NCBI RefSeq assembly: GCF_001854405.1
Contig: NZ_CP017718.1
Coordinates: 1,860,001-1,924,000 of the forward strand
Direction: 5' to 3'
DNA length: 64,000 nt
Source: Hyphomonas sp. Mor2
Lineage (GTDB): Bacteria > Pseudomonadota > Alphaproteobacteria > Caulobacterales > Hyphomonadaceae
Shown here: positions 16,574-24,113 of the stretch, in pieces
Layout of the letters: each line of letters opens with the position of its first letter
Position numbering within the stretch: the stretch's first letter is position 1
The notes under the pieces: model-generated
Database searches by the model: none
Seen by the model: only the letters and a program-made list of their open reading frames with translations
What the model was told of the DNA's origin: nothing
Made by a program: the position numbers and the translations under genes

Positions 16574-17803
16574 TCAGGAACGCCCCAGGTCGATGGCTGT
16601 CAGCTTGTCCAGCGTGCATTCGAACGCCGAGATATCGAGCGATGGCTCGGTGTACCCGCTTGGACCATTGGCGTTGAGAACACCGACGTCACCATTGTCG
16701 ATGCAAATGCGAAGCGCGTCTGGCGTGTCGCCATCCACCTGTTTGCCCTCATCATAGAAACCATCCCAGATGATATCGGGAAGGCGTCCATCGGGTCCGA
16801 ACAACATCATGCGGGCGAGCGCGAGTTCCGCCGTGTCGGGATCATCACCACCGCCTGAGAATGTGTTGCCGTAAATGAAGATTCCCTCCGGATAAGGATC
16901 GAAGGATTCGCTGGCCGAGCTGTCAGAATACCCGGTCGAGAACAGGCTCGAGATGATGATATTGCCGGTCTTGTTGTCGGAAATCTCATTATTGAAGATC
17001 TCGACATCATCATTGGAATTCACGATGACCCCGGTTCCTGCCGGGACGCTCGCAACCGGTGTCCCCGGGTGGCCGAAATTATCGGTATTGTTGGCAAAGA
17101 CCTGATTGTCATAGACGCGCGTGGCGCGACCTTCCTGTTGCAATTCAGGCATATTGAAGACGAGAATGCCGCCCGTATTGTTGGTGGCGACATTGTCGTA
17201 GACATCGGCGCCAACCGTGTTCTCGATCTCGATCCCGGCGACATTGTATTCAGCCCGGTTGTTGCGGACGATGACATCGCGAGACTGCCCGACATAGACG
17301 CCTGCATCGGAAGCCCCGATCGCGACATTCCCTTCGACCAGGACATTGGTGGTTTGCACCGGATAAATTCCATAGGCGCCGTTTTCCTGGCTCGGACCGT
17401 TCGTCCATTCCGTGCGCACGCGCCGAATGGTGATGTTCTCGCCTTCATTGATCTTCAGCGCGTCACCTTTTGCATCCTCGATGGCAATGTCCTCGATCGT
17501 GAAATCGTTGGCCGTGACCAACAGGCCCTCTGCGCCGGCGATCTGATCTACAAAACTGAGGATCGTCTTGTCCATGCCTTGCCCGCGAATGGTCACCCCA
17601 TCCACGGTCAGGCTCAGGCCGCGATTGAAACTATACGTGCCTTCGGGGATTTCGATGACGTCTCCCGGCGCTGCGTCGATCAATTGCTGCATCAATTGTT
17701 GCTCAGGGGTGACGCTTGTGTCTGCCGTTTCCGTCTGCGTGGCCTGTCCGCAACTTGCAATTCCAAGGCATGACGCCGCCAATAAAGTCGCCGATAATCT
17801 CAT
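16574..17803 (-). CDS. Parallel beta-helix repeat lipoprotein, partner of the diheme cytochrome
   Basis: A 409-residue protein with lipobox I-A-S-C, then a right-handed parallel beta-helix with many N-N/N-x-G turns (for example V-R-N-N-R-A-E-Y-N-V, Y-D-N-V-A-T-N-N-T-G-G). The fold resembles pectate lyase-like and NosD-like proteins, but I see no clear lyase or hydrolase active-site signature. ATG 17803 follows a strong GGGAGGAAC; a longer frame to 17848 lacks a signal at its start. It is the first gene of a two-gene operon with the diheme cytochrome. The pair is conserved across diverse bacteria with no known function; binding or processing of a polysaccharide at the envelope is an inference. 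Confidence 0.88.
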   Translation of the reverse strand: MRLSATLLAASCLGIASCGQATQTETADTSVTPEQQLMQQLIDAAPGDVIEIPEGTYSFNRGLSLTVDGVTIRGQGMDKTILSFVDQIAGAEGLLVTANDFTIEDIAIEDAKGDALKINEGENITIRRVRTEWTNGPSQENGAYGIYPVQTTNVLVEGNVAIGASDAGVYVGQSRDVIVRNNRAEYNVAGIEIENTVGADVYDNVATNNTGGILVFNMPELQQEGRATRVYDNQVFANNTDNFGHPGTPVASVPAGTGVIVNSNDDVEIFNNEISDNKTGNIIISSLFSTGYSDSSASESFDPYPEGIFIYGNTFSGGGDDPDTAELALARMMLFGPDGRLPDIIWDGFYDEGKQVDGDTPDALRICIDNGDVGVLNANGPSGYTEPSLDISAFECTLDKLTAIDLGRS

Positions 17804-17883
17804 CCCGTTCCTCCCTATTAATACTTGGGAGCTAACACAGATCTCCAAAAACCAAAATTGGGCAACGGCTTCGCCGCCTCAGA

Positions 17884-18534
17884 TCAATCATCCCACCGAT
17901 AGCCAAACCGCTCCAGATCCACCTCGAACAGACGCTCGACCAGATCACGCGTTTCCTTGGTGTAATAGCTTCGCCAGTCCCGTCTTCGAATTGAGGCGTT
18001 TAGATGCGGCAGTCTCGCATCGACGCCGATTTGTTCACACACCGCGTTGAAATCTGCCTGAATCGTCTCGAACCGTCCGACAAAATCGACCAGCTGACGC
18101 CCATCGTCATCGAGGATGAAGCTGCTTTGCGTCGGCGCGCGATCTTCATACTGATAGCGAATATATTCCTCAAAACTGCCCAGCTTCTGGATGATTTCGT
18201 ATTGACCATGCGCGGGCGTCTTCAGTGCGTAGGTATAATTCGAGACCTGCCAATCCCAGGGGTTGCGGACGAAGGTAAACTTGAAGGCATCGTTGAAAGC
18301 CTCGGTCGGCATCTGGCGGCAGATTTCAGACGCCGTGGAATGCTGATCTCGCACCAGTCTCCCACGCCACCCCAGCACCGCCGCTGCGGGCCCCGGCATC
18401 ACCCGGATCGCCTTGTTGACATATCGGTTGCGGAAATAGGTCGGGCAGAACTCCCGCAAGGCCGAAACCACCGATTCTCCGCCGGTTTTCCAGATGTGGA
18501 TGAAGATGAATTTCCGCGTCGGATCATAAAGCAT
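17884..18534 (-). CDS. Sulfotransferase family protein
   Basis: A 216-residue cytoplasmic protein with the PAPS-binding elements of the Sulfotransfer_2-type family: I-H-I-W-K-T-G-G-E-S as the 5'-phosphosulfate loop near residue 12, and F-V-R-N-P-W-D-W-Q-V-S-N as the 3'-phosphate motif near residue 89. It would transfer sulfate from PAPS to a carbohydrate or other hydroxyl acceptor. It stands alone: the beta-helix gene upstream of it on the chromosome is 80 bp away, and its own start is followed by a 253-bp gap. A second, divergent sulfotransferase lies at 46532. Confidence 0.88.
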   Translation of the reverse strand: MLYDPTRKFIFIHIWKTGGESVVSALREFCPTYFRNRYVNKAIRVMPGPAAAVLGWRGRLVRDQHSTASEICRQMPTEAFNDAFKFTFVRNPWDWQVSNYTYALKTPAHGQYEIIQKLGSFEEYIRYQYEDRAPTQSSFILDDDGRQLVDFVGRFETIQADFNAVCEQIGVDARLPHLNASIRRRDWRSYYTKETRDLVERLFEVDLERFGYRWDD

Positions 18535-18787
18535 GGCGGGGCCCGTCCGTGGTCCAAGGTTTCGCGTTCATCTCGTCCTTACCCCTTCGTTTCTCGTAAA
18601 CGGACACCATTCTTCTGCTTGGTGGGTAAGACTTTGCGTCTTTGTCTGTCAATCTGTCCAGCATTCGGTGACTCTCGTCTCCCGCGGGATACATATGAAT
18701 CCCAGGCGTCGAGGGTTCCCGGAAGAGCCAAATGCGGCTCGGATCGAGCCGGACTCAGCCACAAACCCGAATGCGCGACAGATCCCC
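18535..18787. other. Intergenic gap between sulfotransferase and DUF3291 genes
   Basis: This 253-bp stretch separates two minus-strand genes. It should hold the sulfotransferase promoter. I see no convincing ORF with a ribosome-binding site, no RNA gene and no strong hairpin. It is less G+C-biased than the flanking coding sequence. Confidence 0.5.
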
Positions 18788-19291
18788 TTACGCGACGCTG
18801 GACAAGGTCGGCGGATCAAACCGGGTGTGCAGATTGAAGGCGTGCGGCGTTGGTCCGTCTTTGCGCAGCCTTTGCAGTCGGTCCCAGGCCATTTCGAGAG
18901 ACACGCGCGTGTCACGCTTCTCCCACCAAGTGACCAGGTTCGCCCCTTCCGAGCGATCCACCCAGTGGCGCAACTGCTTCATATTCTCGCGGTGCTGAAC
19001 GTCGCGATACGCGAAGCTGTGCAAGTCCTTGGCGTCCCGCCATCCAGCGACTGTGTAAATGTGCGGATTATCGTCGCCATTGGTATTGAGAGCGGCAATC
19101 TCGAAGAAGTTGAGTTCTTTTCCCTCTGCCGAACGCATGCCGTGGCGATGCCAGAGCAGACCGTCATGCAGGTGATCGCGCTCGAACAATTCCTGCAACT
19201 GTTTGAAGAAGTATTTCGCCTCCTTCTTGTGCACCGAGAACGTCCCGAGAGGACGTGCGACATTGAAATGCGCCAGAAAATATTCGCTCAT
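18788..19291 (-). CDS. DUF3291-like protein
   Basis: A 167-residue soluble protein resembling DUF3291, a ferredoxin-like fold related to antibiotic biosynthesis monooxygenases. Family-like features are the N-terminal L-A-H-F-N-V-A-R and the central N-P-H-I-Y-T-V-A-G-W followed by the aromatic stretch L-H-S-F-A-Y. The C-terminal half has W-W-E-K near residue 120 and a D-R-L-Q-R-L helix. I chose ATG 19291 because the conserved part starts there, with AGGGTAA upstream; extending to 19555 adds an unlike, Arg-rich region across non-coding sequence. Function unknown. Confidence 0.78.
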   Translation of the reverse strand: MSEYFLAHFNVARPLGTFSVHKKEAKYFFKQLQELFERDHLHDGLLWHRHGMRSAEGKELNFFEIAALNTNGDDNPHIYTVAGWRDAKDLHSFAYRDVQHRENMKQLRHWVDRSEGANLVTWWEKRDTRVSLEMAWDRLQRLRKDGPTPHAFNLHTRFDPPTLSSVA

Positions 19292-19666
19292 GTTTACCCT
19301 AGCCTCAGAAGTACTGTCGGGAATATAGCAACCCTGCGTTGAATTCCGTTGACGATGAAGGCGCAAATTTGGGCCTAAACGGTAACGCTCTGGCAAGATC
19401 CGACAGCTCGCCCTGGCGAGGCGGCATTGAGATCGGAATCGGATATCTGAGACAATGGTCCACCGGCTCAAAAAGGGGATTGAACCGGTGGACGATGGCT
19501 CTCTACACAAAGAAGGTCGCAGCGAGAGATCCATGTGACGTAAACGTCGATTCAAGGTGTAAACTGAACGGCCTTCATCTCACATCATCAAATTTAGGTA
19601 CACATTCGGCGCAAAAATTGCGTAATCTGAAGCCCCGAAAGTCACATTCCTGATGAAAGCCAGACC
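19292..19666. other. Long intergenic region with a strong inverted repeat
   Basis: This 375-bp gap lies between divergent genes (DUF3291 on minus, fusion regulator on plus). It is AT-richer than its surroundings, especially 19560-19650. It holds the inverted repeat at 19458-19493 and a small palindrome CGCAA-AAA-TTGCG near 19610. A 104-codon open frame across it has no ribosome-binding site and no recognisable protein, so I do not call it a gene. The promoter of the fusion regulator should be in the right half. Confidence 0.55.
19458..19493. repeat. Inverted repeat with 14-bp arms and 8-bp spacer
   Basis: GTCCACCGG-c-TCAA (19458-19471) is answered by TTGA-a-CCGGTGGAC (19480-19493), so the arms match at 13 of 14 positions around an 8-base AAAAGGGG-like spacer. 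No T-run follows on either strand, which argues against a simple intrinsic terminator. It lies about 175 bp before the fusion regulator start. It could be an operator for a dimeric regulator or a stable RNA hairpin. Confidence 0.7.
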
Positions 19667-21289
19667 GTGGACGCCGATCAGACCCTGAAAACAGATCCCG
19701 ACCGCCGCGCTGAATCGGCGCTCGAACTGTTGAAATCACTGGCTCGCGCGGACGAGGACCCGGATCGTTTCACCCAGGCCTGCCTTGATTGGTCCCGCCT
19801 GTCGCAGGACGCCACGTCGATCCCTGAATTTCAGTCGGTTCTGTCGATGATTTCGGCGCCCGCATCGAATGCTCTGGAAGAGCCGCCTCAGGGCGACTTT
19901 GCCGGACAAGAGTCCTTCCTGTTCAGCCTCGATGTGAACGGTGTCGTCTCGTCTATTCCGAGGGATTTGTCTGATTTTCTCGGGCTAAAATCAGGTGACA
20001 CGATACAGCAGCTCTCGTTACCGACAGCGGATCGTGACCCCCACCAGCTCGGTCGCCTTATCGAATTGAGGGACCGTTTTGATCTCAGACGCCAGATCAA
20101 GATCTGGCCGCACTTCGAAGATGGCCGACTGAACGGCTATACGGCGCGGATGGTGCTTTCAACGATGAGCGCCCGCCTCCGCGATCACCTGAAGCAGGAT
20201 TATGAGCTGACCGCATCGGAGCTGGAGATCCTGCAACTGGTCTTTCTGCGACTGAACCTCGAACAGGTCGCCGAAATGCGCGGCATCAAGCTCAGCACGG
20301 TGCGCACCCATATCAGTCGGATCATCTCCAAACTGAACTGCCGCAGCCTGGTTGAGGCGGTCGCAACCACGCTCGAGCTGTCGCACGCCCTGATCGACGA
20401 GCTACCGCCAATGGATGTCAAATCCGAGGCCAACGAAAACAAGGTCAGATACCTGGCGCTGCCGACCCCCGGACGAAGCATGGAGTATCGCCGATACGGA
20501 CCGACCACCGGGCGCCCGGTGATTGTGCTTCACTCATTGGAGTACGGGTACTTTCCCTCTCCCGATATGATCGAAGCCGCCAGCAAACGCGGTCTCAATC
20601 TGATCTTTCCGATCCGGCCCGGTTTTGGCAGCACCAGCCGCGCAGACTCTGCCCAGGAAACGGCTCGAATCGTGCTCGAATTCATACGCACGATGGATCT
20701 CACCGATGTCAAGATCGTCGGTCTTTCAACCGCCGCGCCCCTGGCCTTGCAGCTCAGTGCCGACCGGCAGAGGGTGAGGCGGGTCGTGCTGGTGAACTAT
20801 GGGCTTAACGTGGCCGATAAACTGAAGAACATTCAGCCGAGATGGATCCGCGGCATGTTGCGTATGTCGCTCAACTCTCCGGCCAGCTTCGCGTTTGGCT
20901 TGCGCACGATGACGACGATCATAAGAACGTTTGGCGGCCTGCGCTTCTATCGGCGCCTATATGCCAACCAGGTCTCAGACCATGAGTATCTGGAGCAAAA
21001 CCAGGCCTTGTTCGAAAGCTCGTCACACTATCTGGTGCGGGCGAACAGTGACAGCATTCGACACGACATCATCGCGGCTTTTCTCAACAATCGTGATCTC
21101 GAATCCAGCGGTCTCGGCGAGCGCGAGATTCTGGTCGCCAACAGTTCGGATCAGCATGGGGTCGCTGCAGATGAAGCGCGGACTGATGCTGAACGTCTTG
21201 GCGTCCGCTTCCACGAAGCCCCATTCCCTGGGCGAAACTGGATCTTTCAAAACCCGGACTATTTCTTCGACCTGATTGAATCCGAATAA
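19667..21289 (+). CDS. PAS-like / LuxR-type HTH / alpha-beta-hydrolase fusion regulator
   Basis: A 540-residue three-part protein. Residues about 80-170 look like a PAS-type sensor (S-L-D-V-N-G-V-V-S-S, then F-L-G-L-K-S-G-D). Residues 179-243 are a LuxR/GerE HTH (L-T-A-S-E-L-E-I-L at the start, K-L-S-T-V-R-T-H-I as recognition helix). Residues about 270-538 are an alpha/beta-hydrolase. The nucleophile elbow is G-L-S354-T-A, with Ala replacing the last Gly, and the site where a catalytic His is normally found near the C-terminus reads P-G-R523-N524-W, so the hydrolase may be a ligand-binding pseudoenzyme. GTG 19667 is the first usable start; its ribosome-binding site is weak. The HTH is in the middle instead of at an end. 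Its target genes are not identifiable. Confidence 0.85.
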   Translation: MDADQTLKTDPDRRAESALELLKSLARADEDPDRFTQACLDWSRLSQDATSIPEFQSVLSMISAPASNALEEPPQGDFAGQESFLFSLDVNGVVSSIPRDLSDFLGLKSGDTIQQLSLPTADRDPHQLGRLIELRDRFDLRRQIKIWPHFEDGRLNGYTARMVLSTMSARLRDHLKQDYELTASELEILQLVFLRLNLEQVAEMRGIKLSTVRTHISRIISKLNCRSLVEAVATTLELSHALIDELPPMDVKSEANENKVRYLALPTPGRSMEYRRYGPTTGRPVIVLHSLEYGYFPSPDMIEAASKRGLNLIFPIRPGFGSTSRADSAQETARIVLEFIRTMDLTDVKIVGLSTAAPLALQLSADRQRVRRVVLVNYGLNVADKLKNIQPRWIRGMLRMSLNSPASFAFGLRTMTTIIRTFGGLRFYRRLYANQVSDHEYLEQNQALFESSSHYLVRANSDSIRHDIIAAFLNNRDLESSGLGEREILVANSSDQHGVAADEARTDAERLGVRFHEAPFPGRNWIFQNPDYFFDLIESE

Positions 21290-21323
21290 CGACCCGTTCC
21301 GGACCGTAACTTATGCGCTGAAA

Positions 21324-21342
21324 CCATTTTTTAGAAAAATGG
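21324..21342 (-). terminator. AT-rich hairpin at the 3' end of tRNA-Asp
   Basis: On the minus strand CCATTTTT-CTA-AAAAATGG forms a perfect 8-bp hairpin that starts with the CCA of tRNA-Asp. Its U-run could act as the terminator of the tRNA transcript. The same element lies 35 bp after the stop of the plus-strand fusion regulator and might serve it too. Confidence 0.5.
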
Positions 21343-21416
21343 CGCGAGTGACGGGACTCGAACCCGCGACCCCCGGCGTGACAGGCCGGTACTCTAACCA
21401 ACTGAGCTACACCCGC
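21340..21416 (-). tRNA. tRNA-Asp (anticodon GTC)
   Basis: 77 nt on the minus strand. The acceptor stem GCGGGTG pairs with CACTCGC, followed by discriminator G73 and an encoded CCA. T8-A9, the D-stem GCTC, anticodon stem CCGGC around CCTGTCACG and the T-loop GGTTCGAGTCC are all canonical. Anticodon GTC reads aspartate codons. Confidence 0.97.
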
Positions 21417-21506
21417 GCATGGGCTTCGCCGCCGAAGCGGTGAGAGGCTGATCTATACGCGCGCAAAACCCCGGTCAAGCGGCAATTGCCATGACTTTGA
21501 CATCAG

Positions 21507-21526
21507 TTGCAGCTATTCAGCTGCAA
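21507..21526. repeat. Perfect palindrome upstream of the AsmA gene
   Basis: TTGCAGCT (21507-21514) and AGCTGCAA (21519-21526) are perfect inverted copies with a 4-base spacer, ending 28 bp before the AsmA start codon. A second palindrome, GGCAATTGCC, lies at 21481-21490. Position and symmetry suit an operator in the AsmA promoter; no T-run follows. Confidence 0.6.
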
Positions 21527-21554
21527 TACAGAATAAGAAGGCCATATTCCTCCC

Positions 21555-24113
21555 ATGAAACGTCTCCTGATCATCCTCTGCGCCGTGATGGCTGTATTGC
21601 TTGCTGCGGCCGTGATCATTCCTTTTTTGATCCCGACCTCGGTCTATAAGAGCCAGATTGAGACCGCGGCCACGAACGCGCTTGGCCGCGAAGTGACGCT
21701 GAAGGGAGATCCCAAACTCTCGATTCTACCGGTGATTTCAGCTCGAATCGACGGGGCAGACATTGCCAATCCGGACGGCTTTTCCGAGCCGCTGATGATC
21801 GAAGCCGGAAGCCTTCAGGCCACCGTCAAATTGCTGCCCTTGCTGTCGCGGCGAGTCGAAGTCGACAAGATCACGCTTGATGACGCGATTGTGCGCCTCG
21901 AGCGACTCACCGATGGCCGCGTCAATTGGATGTTTGGCGACCCGGACGCTCAAACCGATCCTGACTCCGGGTTTGAAACCGGTATTGATCGCGCCGCGCT
22001 GTCCAACGCCTCCGTCTTCTACAAGGATTGGAACACCGGAGAGGCCTATGCCCTGACAGAATTCAACGCCTCGGCCCAGCTGAAGGCACTGGATCAGCCC
22101 TTTTCATCCTCCGGAAATGGCAGCCTGAACGGCCAGGCCTTTGACTATCGCATTCGTCTCGACACGATCCAGGCGCTGACAGCAGGGGAAGAGGTTGGCC
22201 TGGACGCCCGGCTCGGGACGCCATTCGGCGAAGTTGCCTATGACGGCGCCCTGACCCTCGCAGACACACCGACGCTGGACGGGTCGTTTGACATCACCTC
22301 AGACACGCTCGCGCGGTTGATGACATTGATCGGTGACAGCGGCCTGCCCATTGTCGGGAGCGCCCTCGAATCCGTGCGAGCCAGCGGCACCATAAGCGGC
22401 GCGGCCACCGCGGCGGAAATCGATTTCTCCAAGCTCAATCTCATCGCCACGGGCCTTGAACTCGATTATCAGGGCGCTCTGACGCTCGGCCCCGAACCAC
22501 AGTTGGACGGAACGCTCGACATGAACGCCGCGGATGCGCAGCGACTGTTGAAATCTGGACACCCATTAAGTCTCGTGCTGGCCATGCTGGGCGATGTCGA
22601 TCTCAGCGCGACGGTCACCGGTCCGCTCAGCGCGCCAACCCTCACCGGCATTCAGCTGAAACAGCGCAGCGCCGATCTCAGCACCGATTATTCTGGTGCT
22701 TTCTCGCTCGCAGGCGATCAGGCGATCGATGGCACGCTCTCGGTCAGCAGTGATAATCCTCGAAACGTGCTCGAAGCATTTGGCACGACGCTGCCCGAAG
22801 GCGACTCCCTGAACAAGCTCGCCATCGCGGGACAGACCACAGGTACCCTGATGGCACCCTCTTTGTCAGGCGCCTCTCTGACGCTGGATGACACCCGGGC
22901 GACCGGTGATCTCGGCGCAGATCTACGCGGGGACCGCCCACGCATCATCGCGGATCTGAGCATGGATACGCTTGACCTCACGCCATTTCTTGGCAGCGGC
23001 TCACAAAATCAGGATCAGACGCCCAGCCTGAATGAGGACTGGGACGACACGCCTCTGGACCTGGCCAGCCTTCGCGCCGTGGACGCCACCGTGACGGTGT
23101 CGGCGGAAACCGTGGTGATCGACCAGATTACACTGCAGGACGCCTTGCTGAACACGCGTCTCGATGATGGTCGCCTGTCCGCCATCTTCAGGCGCGAAGA
23201 TCACACGCCGGGCTTCCGGGTGTTCCAGGGCGACTGGTATGGTGATTTGGTACTCGATGCCTCGCGCTCGACCCCGACCCTGGAAATCGAAGCTCTGGCC
23301 ACCAGCATTGCAGCACAGGACATGCTGACCGCGTTGACCGGGTTTCAAAATCTGCGCGGGCTCGGCGATGTGCATGTCGATATGAGCTCCGAAGGCAACA
23401 GCCTGAAGGCCCTGATCAGTGGCCTTGATGGCAAGTTTGAAAGCGATTTGAATGAAGGGGCCTTGAAGGGCCTGAACCTCGCCAAGATGGTGCGGGACGC
23501 CTCCAATATCGGCGATCTCCTGCGCAGCGGAGACTTATCCCTGACGACATTCAGGGAAGCCCTATCGCCAGAGGCCGAGACTGATTTCTCCAAGTTCATC
23601 GGCAATCTCGATTTCAATAATGGCGTCGCAAGTATCACCAATCTCAGCATCGATAATCCGGTTGTCGGTGTCACCGGTGCGGGCCAGATTGATCTGGGCG
23701 CGCGGACTCTGGATATTAGCCTGACGCCGCGCATCGATGCCAGCGCGGCAGGCGCCGGATCGACGATTGGATTGAACGGAATCCCGATCCCGGTTCGGGT
23801 TTATGGCAGCTGGTCGAGCATCCAGTTCGGTCTGGATCAAGCCGCCGTTCAAGCTGAATTGACCGCTCGCCTGCGCGGGCAAGCCGCGAGTGAGATCCGC
23901 AATCGGATTGGCGGCGATGCCGGAAACATTATTGGCGGCATTCTGGGCGGACAAACTGCACCGCAGACGCCCGCTGAACCCGCGACAGACGACACAGCTG
24001 AACCCACCGAAGAACGCGATCTTGAAGACGAACTACGAGATCGTGCCCTGGACGCCTTGTTTGGTCGCCGCGATGCGGAGCCGCCAGCCGAAGAGACCGA
24101 GGATCCCAGCTAG
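21555..24113 (+). CDS. AsmA-family envelope protein
   Basis: An 852-residue protein with one N-terminal transmembrane helix (about residues 4-28), then the AsmA N-terminal domain (G-R-E-V-T-L-K-G-D-P-K-L-S near 44, D-G-A-D-I-A-N-P near 70). A long repetitive beta-rich body follows with many L-x-G-x-L-x-x-x repeats, and an AsmA C-terminal domain near 600-760 (for example I-D-N-P-V-V-G-V-T-G-A-G-Q-I-D-L). The end is a Glu/Asp/Thr-rich tail. AsmA-like proteins are bridge-type proteins linked to outer-membrane lipid homeostasis. The stop codon is shared in a CTAG with the convergent M1 peptidase gene. Confidence 0.9.
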   Translation: MKRLLIILCAVMAVLLAAAVIIPFLIPTSVYKSQIETAATNALGREVTLKGDPKLSILPVISARIDGADIANPDGFSEPLMIEAGSLQATVKLLPLLSRRVEVDKITLDDAIVRLERLTDGRVNWMFGDPDAQTDPDSGFETGIDRAALSNASVFYKDWNTGEAYALTEFNASAQLKALDQPFSSSGNGSLNGQAFDYRIRLDTIQALTAGEEVGLDARLGTPFGEVAYDGALTLADTPTLDGSFDITSDTLARLMTLIGDSGLPIVGSALESVRASGTISGAATAAEIDFSKLNLIATGLELDYQGALTLGPEPQLDGTLDMNAADAQRLLKSGHPLSLVLAMLGDVDLSATVTGPLSAPTLTGIQLKQRSADLSTDYSGAFSLAGDQAIDGTLSVSSDNPRNVLEAFGTTLPEGDSLNKLAIAGQTTGTLMAPSLSGASLTLDDTRATGDLGADLRGDRPRIIADLSMDTLDLTPFLGSGSQNQDQTPSLNEDWDDTPLDLASLRAVDATVTVSAETVVIDQITLQDALLNTRLDDGRLSAIFRREDHTPGFRVFQGDWYGDLVLDASRSTPTLEIEALATSIAAQDMLTALTGFQNLRGLGDVHVDMSSEGNSLKALISGLDGKFESDLNEGALKGLNLAKMVRDASNIGDLLRSGDLSLTTFREALSPEAETDFSKFIGNLDFNNGVASITNLSIDNPVVGVTGAGQIDLGARTLDISLTPRIDASAAGAGSTIGLNGIPIPVRVYGSWSSIQFGLDQAAVQAELTARLRGQAASEIRNRIGGDAGNIIGGILGGQTAPQTPAEPATDDTAEPTEERDLEDELRDRALDALFGRRDAEPPAEETEDPS

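Noticed and set aside
19339..19653. 104-codon open frame in the gap before the fusion regulator
   Set aside because: No ribosome-binding site, no recognisable protein, and it spans the inverted repeat in a region of non-coding composition.
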